A DNA stretch of 64,000 bases. Source: Algoriphagus aestuariicola (lineage in GTDB: Bacteria > Bacteroidota > Bacteroidia > Cytophagales > Cyclobacteriaceae). Below the pieces are notes generated by a model. It was not told the DNA's origin, ran no database searches, and saw nothing but the letters and a program-made list of their open reading frames with translations. Location: NCBI RefSeq assembly GCF_017254835.1, contig NZ_JAFKCW010000005.1, forward strand, positions 124,001-188,000, in the 5' to 3' direction. Position numbers and translations under genes: made by a program. Shown here one piece after another: positions 26,119 to 34,313 of the stretch. Numbering within the stretch: the first letter of the stretch is position 1; every line of letters starts with the position of its first letter.

Positions 26119-27663
26119 TCAGTCGTTTAGACTTTCCATGAACTTCATTTGCGCCCAGAAAGGTAAGGCGCGAGGCTTTACTTCGGCTCCCAGTTCGTTG
26201 ACCATCGGATTGGAAGGGTCAAAGACAGGCCATTCCGGCAGTCCGGTTCCGTTTGGATTTCCTGTTTTCACAAAATTGACCCAATAGGCTGACATGGTTT
26301 TTTCTAGGTCGTAGTCGACTTGTTCAAATGGACGGTTCCAATTCCTAAGGGTATGCAGGGCGTAGCTGAACTCAGCCGAGTGGAAAGCTCCGTAGTTGGG
26401 CTCGCCCGGAGGCACTCGGGTGAAATAGTACATGTAGGCATCTCCTTGTCCCTTCTCGCTTTGCATCTTGGCCCAGGTATAGTTCTGCATTCCAAAGAAG
26501 AGCGTCCCCATCATGTTTTGCGTCTGGGCGAGGATTTCCGGACTGTCTGCTGGAAAGAGCTCTAGGTATTCTCCGGCTCTTCCTCCATAGCGTTTTTTGG
26601 CATCGGCCCTAAATTCCTCCGGCGACATTGGTGGATTTCCCGATACTCTGTCATCGGCGTTCCAGCCGGTCAAAAGCGGGACATCCGAGAAAGTGCCTTC
26701 TTCGAAGCTTTGTCTGGCGCCACGGATTACTTTTCCATCGACGACCAAGCCAAATCTTCCTGGAAACTTGAGTAAGCTATCCGCCGGAATCTTTCTCAGT
26801 TCCGCGATTGACGGGATGCCCAGGGTATCCAATAATTCTTTCCCTCTCGCTTCTGCGCCTTCCAATCCGCCTGCCAAGCCAGAACCTCGGTTAAACATTC
26901 CCCCACTTTGGGCGATAGCCTTGTGAAAAAGTCCCTTTGCTTTTGGAGAGACTACTAGAGCATTCACGCTGAATGCGCCAGCCGATTGCCCTGCTATGGT
27001 GACATTGTCTGGATCTCCGCCAAACGCGGAAATGTTTTTCTTCACCCATTCCAAGGCTGCGATCTGGTCCAAAATCCCATAATTCCCAGAGGTTTGATCT
27101 CCGCTTTCCGCGCTCAGATCAGGATGTGCAAAGTAGCCCAACATTCCCACTCGATAGTTCAAATTGACCACTACGATTCCTTCCTTGGCCAGGTCGGTGC
27201 CATCATAGAGTGGGACGGAATTTCCCCCTGAGTTGAATCCTCCACCATAAATCCATACCATTACTGGTCGCTTCTCGTTGGCTCTTTCCGCAGCAGTCCA
27301 AATGTTGAGGTATAGGCAGTCTTCCGAAATAGGCGCCTTTGGAATTAGGAATTCTTCTGACCATGCAAAAAAAGGTACCGGTGGATTTTGCATCGGAGCA
27401 GGAGGATTGTCTATGCATGCCTTTATTCCCTCCCATGGAAGCACAGGCTGAGGAGCCTTCCATCTCAAGTCACCGACTGGTGGAGCTGCAAAAGGGATTC
27501 CTTTAAAAATCTTTACTTGGCCGCTGGAATCAGTCTTGCCGGAGATTGTTCCGCCCTCGACTTGGATGGAGCCGATGGTGATCAGGTCAGTTTTCCGAGG
27601 GGCCTGACAGGAAAATAGTACAAGTCCGGTCAGCGAAAAAAGGAGAAGGAACGCTTGTTTCAT
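26119..27663 (-). CDS. Carboxylesterase type B, lipoprotein
   Basis: This 514-residue alpha/beta hydrolase is exported as a lipoprotein (LVLFSCQAP, Cys19). The oxyanion hole is YGGGFNSGG, nucleophile Ser227 is in IAGQSAGAFS, the likely acid is in GWNADDR (337-338), and the catalytic His428 is in NYGAFHSAEF. It hydrolyses carboxylic esters outside the inner membrane; the natural substrate is unknown. The ATG at 27663 begins the lipoprotein signal. It is 27 bases downstream of the NUDIX regulator gene and 3 bases upstream of the CitMHS gene, so ester cleavage and uptake of the product are probably co-expressed. It shares architecture with the divergent esterase at 28.5 kb but differs in signal type. 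Confidence 0.92.
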   Translation of the reverse strand: MKQAFLLLFSLTGLVLFSCQAPRKTDLITIGSIQVEGGTISGKTDSSGQVKIFKGIPFAAPPVGDLRWKAPQPVLPWEGIKACIDNPPAPMQNPPVPFFAWSEEFLIPKAPISEDCLYLNIWTAAERANEKRPVMVWIYGGGFNSGGNSVPLYDGTDLAKEGIVVVNLNYRVGMLGYFAHPDLSAESGDQTSGNYGILDQIAALEWVKKNISAFGGDPDNVTIAGQSAGAFSVNALVVSPKAKGLFHKAIAQSGGMFNRGSGLAGGLEGAEARGKELLDTLGIPSIAELRKIPADSLLKFPGRFGLVVDGKVIRGARQSFEEGTFSDVPLLTGWNADDRVSGNPPMSPEEFRADAKKRYGGRAGEYLELFPADSPEILAQTQNMMGTLFFGMQNYTWAKMQSEKGQGDAYMYYFTRVPPGEPNYGAFHSAEFSYALHTLRNWNRPFEQVDYDLEKTMSAYWVNFVKTGNPNGTGLPEWPVFDPSNPMVNELGAEVKPRALPFWAQMKFMESLND

Positions 27664-27690
27664 GGTTTTTTGGGGTTGGGCAGCCAAGGG

Positions 27691-28392
27691 TTAGAGCTTG
27701 AAGCTGTAGAGGTAGGGGGCTTTGTGGCTTTTCCCGGTGAAAAGCTTTTCGTGTCGTTCGAGAATTTCCAAGCTGAGCATTTTGCGCTGGAAGCTGGTGC
27801 GACGGAGCTTTTCTCCCAAGATTGCTTCATACACGGCTTGAAGCTCGTTCATGGTAAACCGCTCGGGGAGGAGATTGCCCCCGATGAGTTTTCGGTCGAG
27901 ATTCTCTCGGAGCGTCTGTAGCGCTTTTTGTACGATTATATTGTGATCAAAGATCAATGAAGGAAGCTTGTCCACTTCATACCAGGTAATCGAGTCTGAA
28001 AGGATGTCCGGAGTGAGGCTGACTTTTTCGTGATCCAAAAGGGCATAGTAACCCACGGAAAAAAAGCGATCCAGCATCCAGTAGTTTTCCGGAACTTCAG
28101 CGCCAGAGGCTAGGAGTATGGTCTTCATCACGTCGGGCTGGAAGCGGTCCACCGTCCCGAAAGTGTGAAACTGCTCCAAATAAACTTCCTTCAGGCCTGT
28201 TCTTTCGTGAAGTCCCCTTTTGACGGCAGTTTCCAGGTCCTCGTCTGGTTTGACGAAGCCACCAGGCAGCGCGAGCCAACCGGTCGCATGATATTCCATA
28301 AGGAGGATTTTGAGTTTGCCTTTGGAAAATCCAAAGACTACCGAGTCAAAAGCAAGATGGGGGATGTATTGCGAGCGGTCAGGTAAAGGCAT
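27691..28392 (-). CDS. NUDIX-domain transcriptional regulator (NrtR-like) with C-terminal winged helix
   Basis: This 233-residue protein has an N-terminal NUDIX fold (about 10-145) and a C-terminal winged-helix region (about 160-225, FTMNELQAVYEAILGEKLRRTSFQRKML). The NUDIX box starts at G44 (GGFVKPDEDLETAVKRGL) but the REUXEE core reads RGLHER (59-64): two of the metal-binding glutamates are replaced by Gly and Arg, so hydrolase activity is unlikely. This layout is that of the NrtR family, members of which control NAD or sugar catabolic genes in Bacteroidota. It heads the operon with esterase, CitMHS and AtuA genes and faces a second esterase gene, so these are its probable targets. Confidence 0.86.
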   Translation of the reverse strand: MPLPDRSQYIPHLAFDSVVFGFSKGKLKILLMEYHATGWLALPGGFVKPDEDLETAVKRGLHERTGLKEVYLEQFHTFGTVDRFQPDVMKTILLASGAEVPENYWMLDRFFSVGYYALLDHEKVSLTPDILSDSITWYEVDKLPSLIFDHNIIVQKALQTLRENLDRKLIGGNLLPERFTMNELQAVYEAILGEKLRRTSFQRKMLSLEILERHEKLFTGKSHKAPYLYSFKL

Positions 28393-28445
28393 AGTTTGTC
28401 GAATTCCCTTCTAAGTAAATAGGTTTTTTCGGGAGAAGCAATTAT

Positions 28446-28468
28446 TATTGTCTCATATCGTAACAATA
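28446..28468. promoter_or_regulatory. Candidate operator between the NUDIX regulator and the divergent esterase
   Basis: The perfect inverted repeat TATTGT (28446-28451) / ACAATA (28463-28468) has an 11-base spacer and lies 22 bases before the esterase ATG and about 54 bases before the regulator ATG. Its position suits control of both transcripts by the NUDIX regulator; binding is inference. Confidence 0.4.
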
Positions 28469-28489
28469 GAATAAAGCCAAATAAGACCT

Positions 28490-30124
28490 ATGAAAAAATA
28501 TTTGAAGGCAGCAGTGTTTTTCCTTTTCGGAACTTCCCTGGCCTTTTCGCAATCCGACAATTCCCTCCCCGTGCAGACAACGATTGAAAATGGAACAATC
28601 GAAGGGAATTACGATGTGACCAACGGGATCTCTACCTATTTTGGGATTCCTTTTGCGAAGCCTCCCGTAGGAGAACTTCGATGGAAAGCGCCCGTCCCGG
28701 CAGCTTCATGGTCTGGTGTTAAAGAAACCAAGGACTTTGGGCCAAGGCCTGTGCAAGGCTTGGTCTTTGGGGACATGAACAGTTGGTCAGATGGCGTGTC
28801 GGAAGACTGCCTTACGCTCAATGTCTGGACACCAGCCAAGCGTAGTTCCAAGGATTTGCCGGTTTTGGTATATTTCTATGGAGGAGGTTTTGTAGCGGGG
28901 GACGCTTCTGAGCCGAGATACAACGGAGAGTCTATGGCAAAGAAAGGCATCGTCGTCGTGACGGTCAATTACCGTTTGGGGGTTTTTGGATTCCTTGCCC
29001 ATCCCGAACTCAGTGCAGAGGCGTCTTACAAGGCTTCGGGAAATTACGGCTTGCTGGATCAGTCGCTGGCTCTGCAGTGGGTAAAAGACAACATCGCGGC
29101 TTTTGGAGGCAATCCCAACCAAGTGACCATCGCAGGGGAATCTGCAGGTTCGATTTCCGTTTCCTACCAGATGGCTTCCCCGCTTTCCAAAAACCTGATT
29201 CATGGGGCCATTGGAGAAAGCGGGGCGGGTATTAGACCGACTTTGGCGCCGGTTTCCCTGTCTGAGGCCGAGAATACGGGCGAGGATTTCCTGACCAAAG
29301 CAGGTGTCAATTCTATAGCTGACGCAAGAAAGCTCTCTGCGAAGGACCTATTGGAAATCTACCAGGAGTCCCAGCGCTTTGGATTTCCGGTGGTGATTGA
29401 CCATTACTTTTTGCCCAAGACTCTTCCTGAGATTTTTGCTGCCGGGGAGCAGGCTCAGGTTCCGTTGCTGTTGGGCTGGAATTCTGCCGAGATTCCCGGC
29501 GCGGCCTTCATGCAGGGGCAGCCCAGCTCCAAGAATGCCTTCATCGCCAAGGTCAAGCAAGTGTATCCCGAGCAATGGGAGGAAGTATTGGCTCTGTACC
29601 CGCACGATACCCCTCAGGACGTGGAGTGGGCAGCAACCAACCTGGCTTCGGATCGCTTCATTTCCTATAGTACTTGGAAGTGGTTTGACTTGCACAGAAA
29701 CCATAGTGAACAGCCGGTTTACCGATACTTGTATAGCAAGATTCGCCCGGATTTGGTTGACCGTACTCGTGTGTCCGGACTGGCTGGAGGTACACAAAGT
29801 GCTGATACTGCGCCTCCCGTGCCAAAGCCTATTGGGGCTCCACATGCAGCCGAGATTGAATATGCGATGGGGAATCTTCACCTTGTCAAGGACTATGCTT
29901 GGACGAAAGACGACTTCCAAACTTCCGAGACTTTCCTGAATTTCTTCACCAATTTTGTGAAGACAGGGAACCCAAATGGAGAGGGAGTGCCCTCTTGGTC
30001 GGCGGCGAAAGCAGGGAATCAGACGCCCCCAGTGATGATCATTGATACCGAGTCAAAAGAGGTAAAGTCTGAGAGCGATGCAAGATATCTATACCATGAT
30101 CGTTATTACAAAAACGAAAAGTAA
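28490..30124 (+). CDS. Carboxylesterase type B, exported
   Basis: This 544-residue alpha/beta hydrolase has a Sec signal peptide (about 1-20, cut after AFSQ). The oxyanion hole is FYGGGFVAGD, nucleophile Ser218 is in IAGESAGSIS, the acid region is LLGWNSAEIP, and the catalytic histidine is in GAPHAAEIEY. It is similar in plan to the esterase at 26.1-27.7 kb but lacks a lipobox, so it is likely periplasmic or secreted. It is transcribed divergently from the NUDIX regulator across a 97-base region holding a palindrome, and ends before a GC-rich terminator hairpin. Confidence 0.92.
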   Translation: MKKYLKAAVFFLFGTSLAFSQSDNSLPVQTTIENGTIEGNYDVTNGISTYFGIPFAKPPVGELRWKAPVPAASWSGVKETKDFGPRPVQGLVFGDMNSWSDGVSEDCLTLNVWTPAKRSSKDLPVLVYFYGGGFVAGDASEPRYNGESMAKKGIVVVTVNYRLGVFGFLAHPELSAEASYKASGNYGLLDQSLALQWVKDNIAAFGGNPNQVTIAGESAGSISVSYQMASPLSKNLIHGAIGESGAGIRPTLAPVSLSEAENTGEDFLTKAGVNSIADARKLSAKDLLEIYQESQRFGFPVVIDHYFLPKTLPEIFAAGEQAQVPLLLGWNSAEIPGAAFMQGQPSSKNAFIAKVKQVYPEQWEEVLALYPHDTPQDVEWAATNLASDRFISYSTWKWFDLHRNHSEQPVYRYLYSKIRPDLVDRTRVSGLAGGTQSADTAPPVPKPIGAPHAAEIEYAMGNLHLVKDYAWTKDDFQTSETFLNFFTNFVKTGNPNGEGVPSWSAAKAGNQTPPVMIIDTESKEVKSESDARYLYHDRYYKNEK

Positions 30125-30184
30125 AAGGAACGGCAGTTGTTGTTCACCAGTTGAAAAGTTTAAACTTTGACTTTTCAGCAAATG

Positions 30185-30206
30185 GGCCGGGAAACCGGCC
30201 TTTTTC
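30185..30206 (+). terminator. Rho-independent terminator of the exported esterase
   Basis: GGCCGG / CCGGCC stem with a 4-base loop, followed by a run of five T on the plus strand. It lies about 60 bases after the esterase stop, before the convergent amidohydrolase gene. Confidence 0.85.
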
Positions 30207-30210
30207 ATTG

Positions 30211-31902
30211 CTACCGTCTCTGAAAGACTTTCTCCCCGTCCACAAATGTCATCTCGACAGTCGTCTCGTGGATTTTCATCGGATCTATAGAAAACAGGTC
30301 TTGTGAGAATACCACGAGATCCGCCAAATACCCTTTTTTTAGTATACCTTTCCTGTTTTCTTCGAAAGAGGAAAATGCCCCCATTGAAGTATAGGCCTTT
30401 AGAGCCTGCGGCAGGCTGATTTTTTCTTCGGGAATCCATCCCCGCTCCGGGTATCCGTCGGGATTTCTTCGGTTGACCGCCACATGTATTCCTCTCAGGG
30501 GATTGAGACTGATGCAGGCTGGCCAGTCGCTACTGAATACCAGTGCGGCGTCTTGATCCAGCAGGGATTTCCAGGCGAAAGAGTAGGGAAGGCGATTTGA
30601 TCCGACTGCATTTGACCAAACCTCTGTCGTCCCGGGCTCGGCGTGGATGGGTTCCATGCTGGGGAGAATACCGAGCTGGGCAAACCTAGGTATGTCATCG
30701 GGATGGATGATTTCGATGTGTTCTATTCTGTGACGTCGACCAGTACTTTGGTTTTCTCTTTGGGCTTTTTCGTAAGCATTTAAGGCTTCCCTTACACCTC
30801 GGTCTCCTATGGAATGGGTGTAGAGGCGAAATCCTGCAGAGTCCAGTTGCTTGACCAGCGATTGGTAGCGGTCAAGCTCCCAATTCAACTGGCCCAAGGC
30901 CAAGGGGTCGTCCGCCGGAATATCAGAATAGGGCTCCAGCATGGCTCCGGTATGTCCTTCGATCACCCCGTCGATCATGAATTTGACGGCGTCAGCACGG
31001 AGCCAAGAGTTGGAATCGCCAAGACTGTCCTTCAAGTAGATAAAGCGATCGATATGCTCCTCCGTCACATCTTCCCCGACGGAAAAAGCAGCTGCGTATC
31101 GCAGGCTCAGCTCTCCTCTTTCAAAAAGCCGGAGAACCAGCCTCAGGTCTTCCTCGGATCCGTTGGCGTTTTGTACGCTTGTAATGCCAAAAGATGCAGC
31201 GTAGTCGAGACCCTTGCGAAATGCTTCAAGTTTATCTTCAAAGTTTGGCACCGGAACATGGCTAGCCACTAGGTCCATTGCTCTTTCTTTTAATGCACCT
31301 GTTGGTTTTCCATTTTTGTCTTTGACCAATTCTCCAAAACCTGAAAATTGGCTTTGGGAAGTAATGCCGGCGATTTCCAGCGCTTTTGGGTTGGCATAGG
31401 CGCTGTGTCCATCGTATGCCCGGATAAATACAGGCTTGTCTAGATCCAGCGCTTTCATGGATTCATGGTCAGGAAGGCCTGAGGCGAAGGAGGTATATTG
31501 CCAGCCTCTCCCGGTGATCCATTCCTTTTCGGGATTTCTTTGGATATATTCCAAAGTCATTTCGATCATTTCTCCAAAATTTTTGGCGCTTGAAAGCTCG
31601 ACCAAACTCAGTCCCATCGAACCGCTCAAAAAGTGAATGTGGGCATCGTTGAATCCAGCAGTGGCCAGTCTCCGCTCAAGGTCGATTATTTCCGTTTCCG
31701 GCCCAGCAAGCTCCAGGATGGATTTGTTGTCTCCTGTCTGTAGGATGATGCTGCCGCGTATTGCGAGCGCTTCTACAAAAGTTGAATCCGACTCGCCGGT
31801 CCAGATTTTTCCGTTGACCAACAGTAGATTTGGATAATCGGGCTGGGACTGGCAGGCGCAAAACGCCAGAGTCATGAAAATCAAGAGAAATTGCTGTTTC
31901 AT
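30211..31902 (-). CDS. Amidohydrolase family 3 (YtcJ-like) lipoprotein
   Basis: This 563-residue metal-dependent hydrolase of the amidohydrolase superfamily has a lipoprotein signal (AFCACQSQ). Family-3 features are: N-terminal LLLVNGKIWTG, the metal-binding NDAHIHFLSG, an RAYDGHSAYANPKAL segment, HSIGDRG, RRHRIEHIEIIHP, and FSSDWPACISLNPLRGIHVAVNR near the C-terminus. The substrate is unknown; relatives act on amides, imides and related compounds. The ATG at 31902 begins the lipoprotein signal. A terminator (31930-31957) separates it from the DUF4242 gene upstream, so it is its own transcript. Confidence 0.9.
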   Translation of the reverse strand: MKQQFLLIFMTLAFCACQSQPDYPNLLLVNGKIWTGESDSTFVEALAIRGSIILQTGDNKSILELAGPETEIIDLERRLATAGFNDAHIHFLSGSMGLSLVELSSAKNFGEMIEMTLEYIQRNPEKEWITGRGWQYTSFASGLPDHESMKALDLDKPVFIRAYDGHSAYANPKALEIAGITSQSQFSGFGELVKDKNGKPTGALKERAMDLVASHVPVPNFEDKLEAFRKGLDYAASFGITSVQNANGSEEDLRLVLRLFERGELSLRYAAAFSVGEDVTEEHIDRFIYLKDSLGDSNSWLRADAVKFMIDGVIEGHTGAMLEPYSDIPADDPLALGQLNWELDRYQSLVKQLDSAGFRLYTHSIGDRGVREALNAYEKAQRENQSTGRRHRIEHIEIIHPDDIPRFAQLGILPSMEPIHAEPGTTEVWSNAVGSNRLPYSFAWKSLLDQDAALVFSSDWPACISLNPLRGIHVAVNRRNPDGYPERGWIPEEKISLPQALKAYTSMGAFSSFEENRKGILKKGYLADLVVFSQDLFSIDPMKIHETTVEMTFVDGEKVFQRR

Positions 31903-31929
31903 GGCGGCTGGGTTGAAAGATGTGGAAAC

Positions 31930-31957
31930 AAAAAATGGCTGTTTGTCGACAGCCATT
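31930..31957 (-). terminator. Terminator of the DUF4242 gene
   Basis: On the minus strand an 8-bp stem (ATGGCTGT / ACAGCCAT, 31935-31942 and 31949-31956) is followed by a T6 run. It lies 21 bases past the DUF4242 stop. Confidence 0.8.
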
Positions 31958-31977
31958 GAATTTAAGAGCAATTCCGC

Positions 31978-32250
31978 TTATTCCGCCGTTGTGGGATCGA
32001 TAATTGCATGTACTTCCGATACCAAATTGGCAGGAAATCCACCTTGCGCTGCATGGTCTCGCACCATCTGTTCGTTGGGCGCGATGTAGACGCAATAGAT
32101 TTTATTCCCGGATACATAGCTTTGCAGCCATTGGATTTGGGGTCCCATTTTGCTCAAAACTCCACATGAAGTTTGTGAAATTCCCTTCAGGTCCGCGGGC
32201 GACAGGCTACCCGCACCCGGAATCTCTCTCTCAATCACATACTTTGGCAT
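31978..32250 (-). CDS. DUF4242 domain protein
   Basis: This 90-residue small ferredoxin-like-fold protein of the DUF4242 / SCO4226 nickel-binding family has N-terminal MPKYVIEREIPGAG, WLQSYVSGNKIYCVYIAPNEQMVRDHAA and FPANLVSEVHAIIDP. Relatives can bind metal, but a cellular role is not established. It has no signal peptide. It ends at a clear hairpin and appears monocistronic. Confidence 0.82.
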   Translation of the reverse strand: MPKYVIEREIPGAGSLSPADLKGISQTSCGVLSKMGPQIQWLQSYVSGNKIYCVYIAPNEQMVRDHAAQGGFPANLVSEVHAIIDPTTAE

Positions 32251-32371
32251 TGGTTGATCAACTGGATTTGAATCCTACTCATTTGGTTTTTCGGTTACGC
32301 CCCGTTTTTGAAGTGGTAGCTGGATTCCACGTTGATTAAAGTTAGGTAAAATACCTTGTTAGTCAATGGCT

Positions 32372-32812
32372 TTAATTGGGGTTCATATTTCGAATTGCGG
32401 AGATTTTCCAGCGATCTTTATCGAAGACGACGGTGAAGCTACTCCACATGTTTCTTTGTTCGCCAGATGGGCCTTTGATAATATACCTGCAGTCCACCAA
32501 TACGGCTTCAATAGTTAAAAATTTGATCTTTTCGATTTCAAGAGTCCTTGATCCGGGATTTGCCGCGCTGCTTTGCATCATGCCTGAGATTGCAGCCCGG
32601 ATTCCATTTCTCCACTCGCCGCTTGATACCAATTGGTCTACATCCTCGGTGAGAATTTCCTTTAGCAGTACGGTGTCTCTGGTTTCCCTTGCTTTGGAGT
32701 ATTGGTCAATCAGCTGGTGGATTTTGGTGACTTCTTCGCGTTCTTCGGGTGTGACTTGGGAAAAGGTAAGTGCGGGCAATGCGAAAAGTATCGCTATCAT
32801 TAAAATCCTCAT
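32372..32812 (-). CDS. Exported NTF2-like (DUF4440/SnoaL-type) protein
   Basis: This 146-residue protein has a signal peptide (about 1-19, TFSQ). The mature domain is an NTF2-like cone: an N-terminal helix pair (IHQLIDQYSKARETRDTVLLKEIL), TEDVDQLVSSGEWRNG and C-terminal VVFDKDRWKISAIRNMNP. Such proteins bind small molecules or act as isomerases; nothing in this sequence shows which. Its gene begins just 14 bases upstream of the ferredoxin terminator. Confidence 0.8.
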   Translation of the reverse strand: MRILMIAILFALPALTFSQVTPEEREEVTKIHQLIDQYSKARETRDTVLLKEILTEDVDQLVSSGEWRNGIRAAISGMMQSSAANPGSRTLEIEKIKFLTIEAVLVDCRYIIKGPSGEQRNMWSSFTVVFDKDRWKISAIRNMNPN

Positions 32813-32825
32813 AGTCTAAAATAGG

Positions 32826-32853
32826 AAAAACCACCCGTTTCTGGGTGGTTTTT
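32826..32853. terminator. Terminator after the ferredoxin gene
   Basis: An 11-bp perfect stem (AAAAACCACCC / GGGTGGTTTTT) has a 6-base loop and A/T runs on both sides. It lies between the ferredoxin stop and the NTF2-like gene on the same strand. Confidence 0.9.
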
Positions 32854-32882
32854 ACGCTAAAAGTCGAATCTCAAATCCCCAA

Positions 32883-33206
32883 TCAGACTACGTCTTCTCC
32901 TCTTAGTCTGATAACTGCTCCCTCCAAAATGTCGCTAATGCGGATTTGGCAGGAAAGCCGGGAAGTGGGGTAGTACTCGGGCAGGTTTTCGAGCTGGTCC
33001 AATTCGGGATCAGTGGCGTCGCCTAGTCCGTCCTTTCCCTCCAACACTTCAATGTGGCAGGTGCCGCAGAGTGCCATTCCCCCACAGGTAGCGAGTACCG
33101 GGTACTCGGATGCCTTGAGGATTTCCATCAGGTTGAATCCCATGTCATCGGGAGCCTCGATTTCTTGGCGGTTGCCGTCTTGATCTTCTACAGTGAAAGT
33201 TACCAT
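32883..33206 (-). CDS. 2Fe-2S ferredoxin, adrenodoxin type
   Basis: This 107-residue cytosolic ferredoxin has cluster ligands C41, C47, C50 in ATCGGMALCGTCH and C86 in RLSCQI, the adrenodoxin-like spacing C-x5-C-x2-C...C. It passes single electrons to oxygenases or biosynthetic enzymes. It follows the ferredoxin reductase gene by 16 bases, so the pair is probably expressed together. Confidence 0.92.
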   Translation of the reverse strand: MVTFTVEDQDGNRQEIEAPDDMGFNLMEILKASEYPVLATCGGMALCGTCHIEVLEGKDGLGDATDPELDQLENLPEYYPTSRLSCQIRISDILEGAVIRLRGEDVV

Positions 33207-33222
33207 GGCGCAAAGATAGGTG

Positions 33223-34239
33223 TTAGAAGGCGTTGACTCCGTTCACAGTCGTGTATTTGAAGCTAAGTTTTTGGTCAGGATACACGTATTTGAAAGCTGA
33301 GTGCATCATGATCGCCGCTTCGTGGAATCCGCAAAGGATCAATTTGAGTTTTCCAGGGTATGTGTTGATATCGCCGATCGCATAGATCCGTTCCACGCCG
33401 GTAGAATAGTCGCGGGTGTCGACTTCGATGGCGTTTTTGTCGATGCTCAAGCCCCAGTCAGCAATTGGGCCGAGCTTTGGGCTGAGTCCGAAGAGTGGGA
33501 TCAGGTGATCAGCGTCTATGGAGAGATCTTGTTTCCACTTGTCTTCTAATATCACTTTTTCCAGCTTACCGTTGCCTGTCACCTCTTTGAGGTTAGCCGA
33601 GAGGATCAGGTCAATCTTGCCCCTGTTTGCTAGGTCAAATACTTTAGCAGCCGAATCTGGCGCGCCTCGGAAGGTTTCGTTGCGGTGGACCAAAGTCACT
33701 CGCTTGGCAACTTTTGCCAGATATATAGACCAGTCAAGCGCCGAATCTCCGCCGCCCGCGATCACGACGTTTTTGTCGCGGAAATGCTCTGGGTTCTTCA
33801 CCATGTAGTTGATCCCTTTGCCTTCAAACTGCTCCAAGTTGGTGAGTACAGGTTTTCTAGGTTCAAAACATCCCAAGCCGCCAGCAATAATGATCACCTT
33901 GGCGTGCACGTGGGTCTTGTCACTCGTTGTGACGACGAAACTTCCATCGGCCTGCCTGTTCAGGTAATCCACCCGCTCGCCCAGGGTAAAAGTAGGCTGG
34001 AAGGGCTTGGCTTGCTCCATCAGATTGTCCACCAAGTCCTGAGCCTTCACCTCGGGATAGCCCGGGATGTCGTAGATGGGCTTTTGGGGATAGATCTCTG
34101 AAAGCTGACCTCCCACTTGAGGCAGGGCGTCAATGAGGTGGCAGCGCATCTTCAGGAGTCCCGCTTCGAAAACAGCAAACAGCCCCACCGGGCCGGCTCC
34201 GATTATGCAAAGGTCAGTGTGGATCGTGTTTGTATTCAT
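33223..34239 (-). CDS. Ferredoxin-NAD(P)+ reductase, thioredoxin-reductase-like
   Basis: This 338-residue flavoprotein of the TrxR-like FNR group has an FAD motif GAGPVG near the N-terminus, an NAD(P)H-binding region VIAGGGDSALDW, and GDINTYPG near the C-terminus. There is no CxxC redox pair, so it is not a thioredoxin reductase. It reduces the adjacent 2Fe-2S ferredoxin with NAD(P)H. The ATG at 34239 is chosen over 34272 because the promoter box TATATTTG (34290-34283) lies too close to the upstream ATG. A perfect palindrome over its -33 region suggests control by the MarR protein encoded next door. Confidence 0.92.
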   Translation of the reverse strand: MNTNTIHTDLCIIGAGPVGLFAVFEAGLLKMRCHLIDALPQVGGQLSEIYPQKPIYDIPGYPEVKAQDLVDNLMEQAKPFQPTFTLGERVDYLNRQADGSFVVTTSDKTHVHAKVIIIAGGLGCFEPRKPVLTNLEQFEGKGINYMVKNPEHFRDKNVVIAGGGDSALDWSIYLAKVAKRVTLVHRNETFRGAPDSAAKVFDLANRGKIDLILSANLKEVTGNGKLEKVILEDKWKQDLSIDADHLIPLFGLSPKLGPIADWGLSIDKNAIEVDTRDYSTGVERIYAIGDINTYPGKLKLILCGFHEAAIMMHSAFKYVYPDQKLSFKYTTVNGVNAF

Positions 34240-34282
34240 GGCTTTGGGAGTTTTAAACCCTTTAGATTCCAAAATGTTCGTA

Positions 34283-34313
34283 CAAATATAATTAGTATGC
34301 TAAATACTTTAGC
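34283..34313 (-). promoter_or_regulatory. Promoter and MarR-type operator of the ferredoxin reductase gene
   Basis: The box TATATTTG (minus strand, 34290-34283) matches TAnnTTTG. Just upstream lies the perfect palindrome GCTAAA-TAC-TTTAGC (34299-34313), which covers the -33 region and touches the stop of the MarR gene. A regulator bound there would block transcription. Confidence 0.6.
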
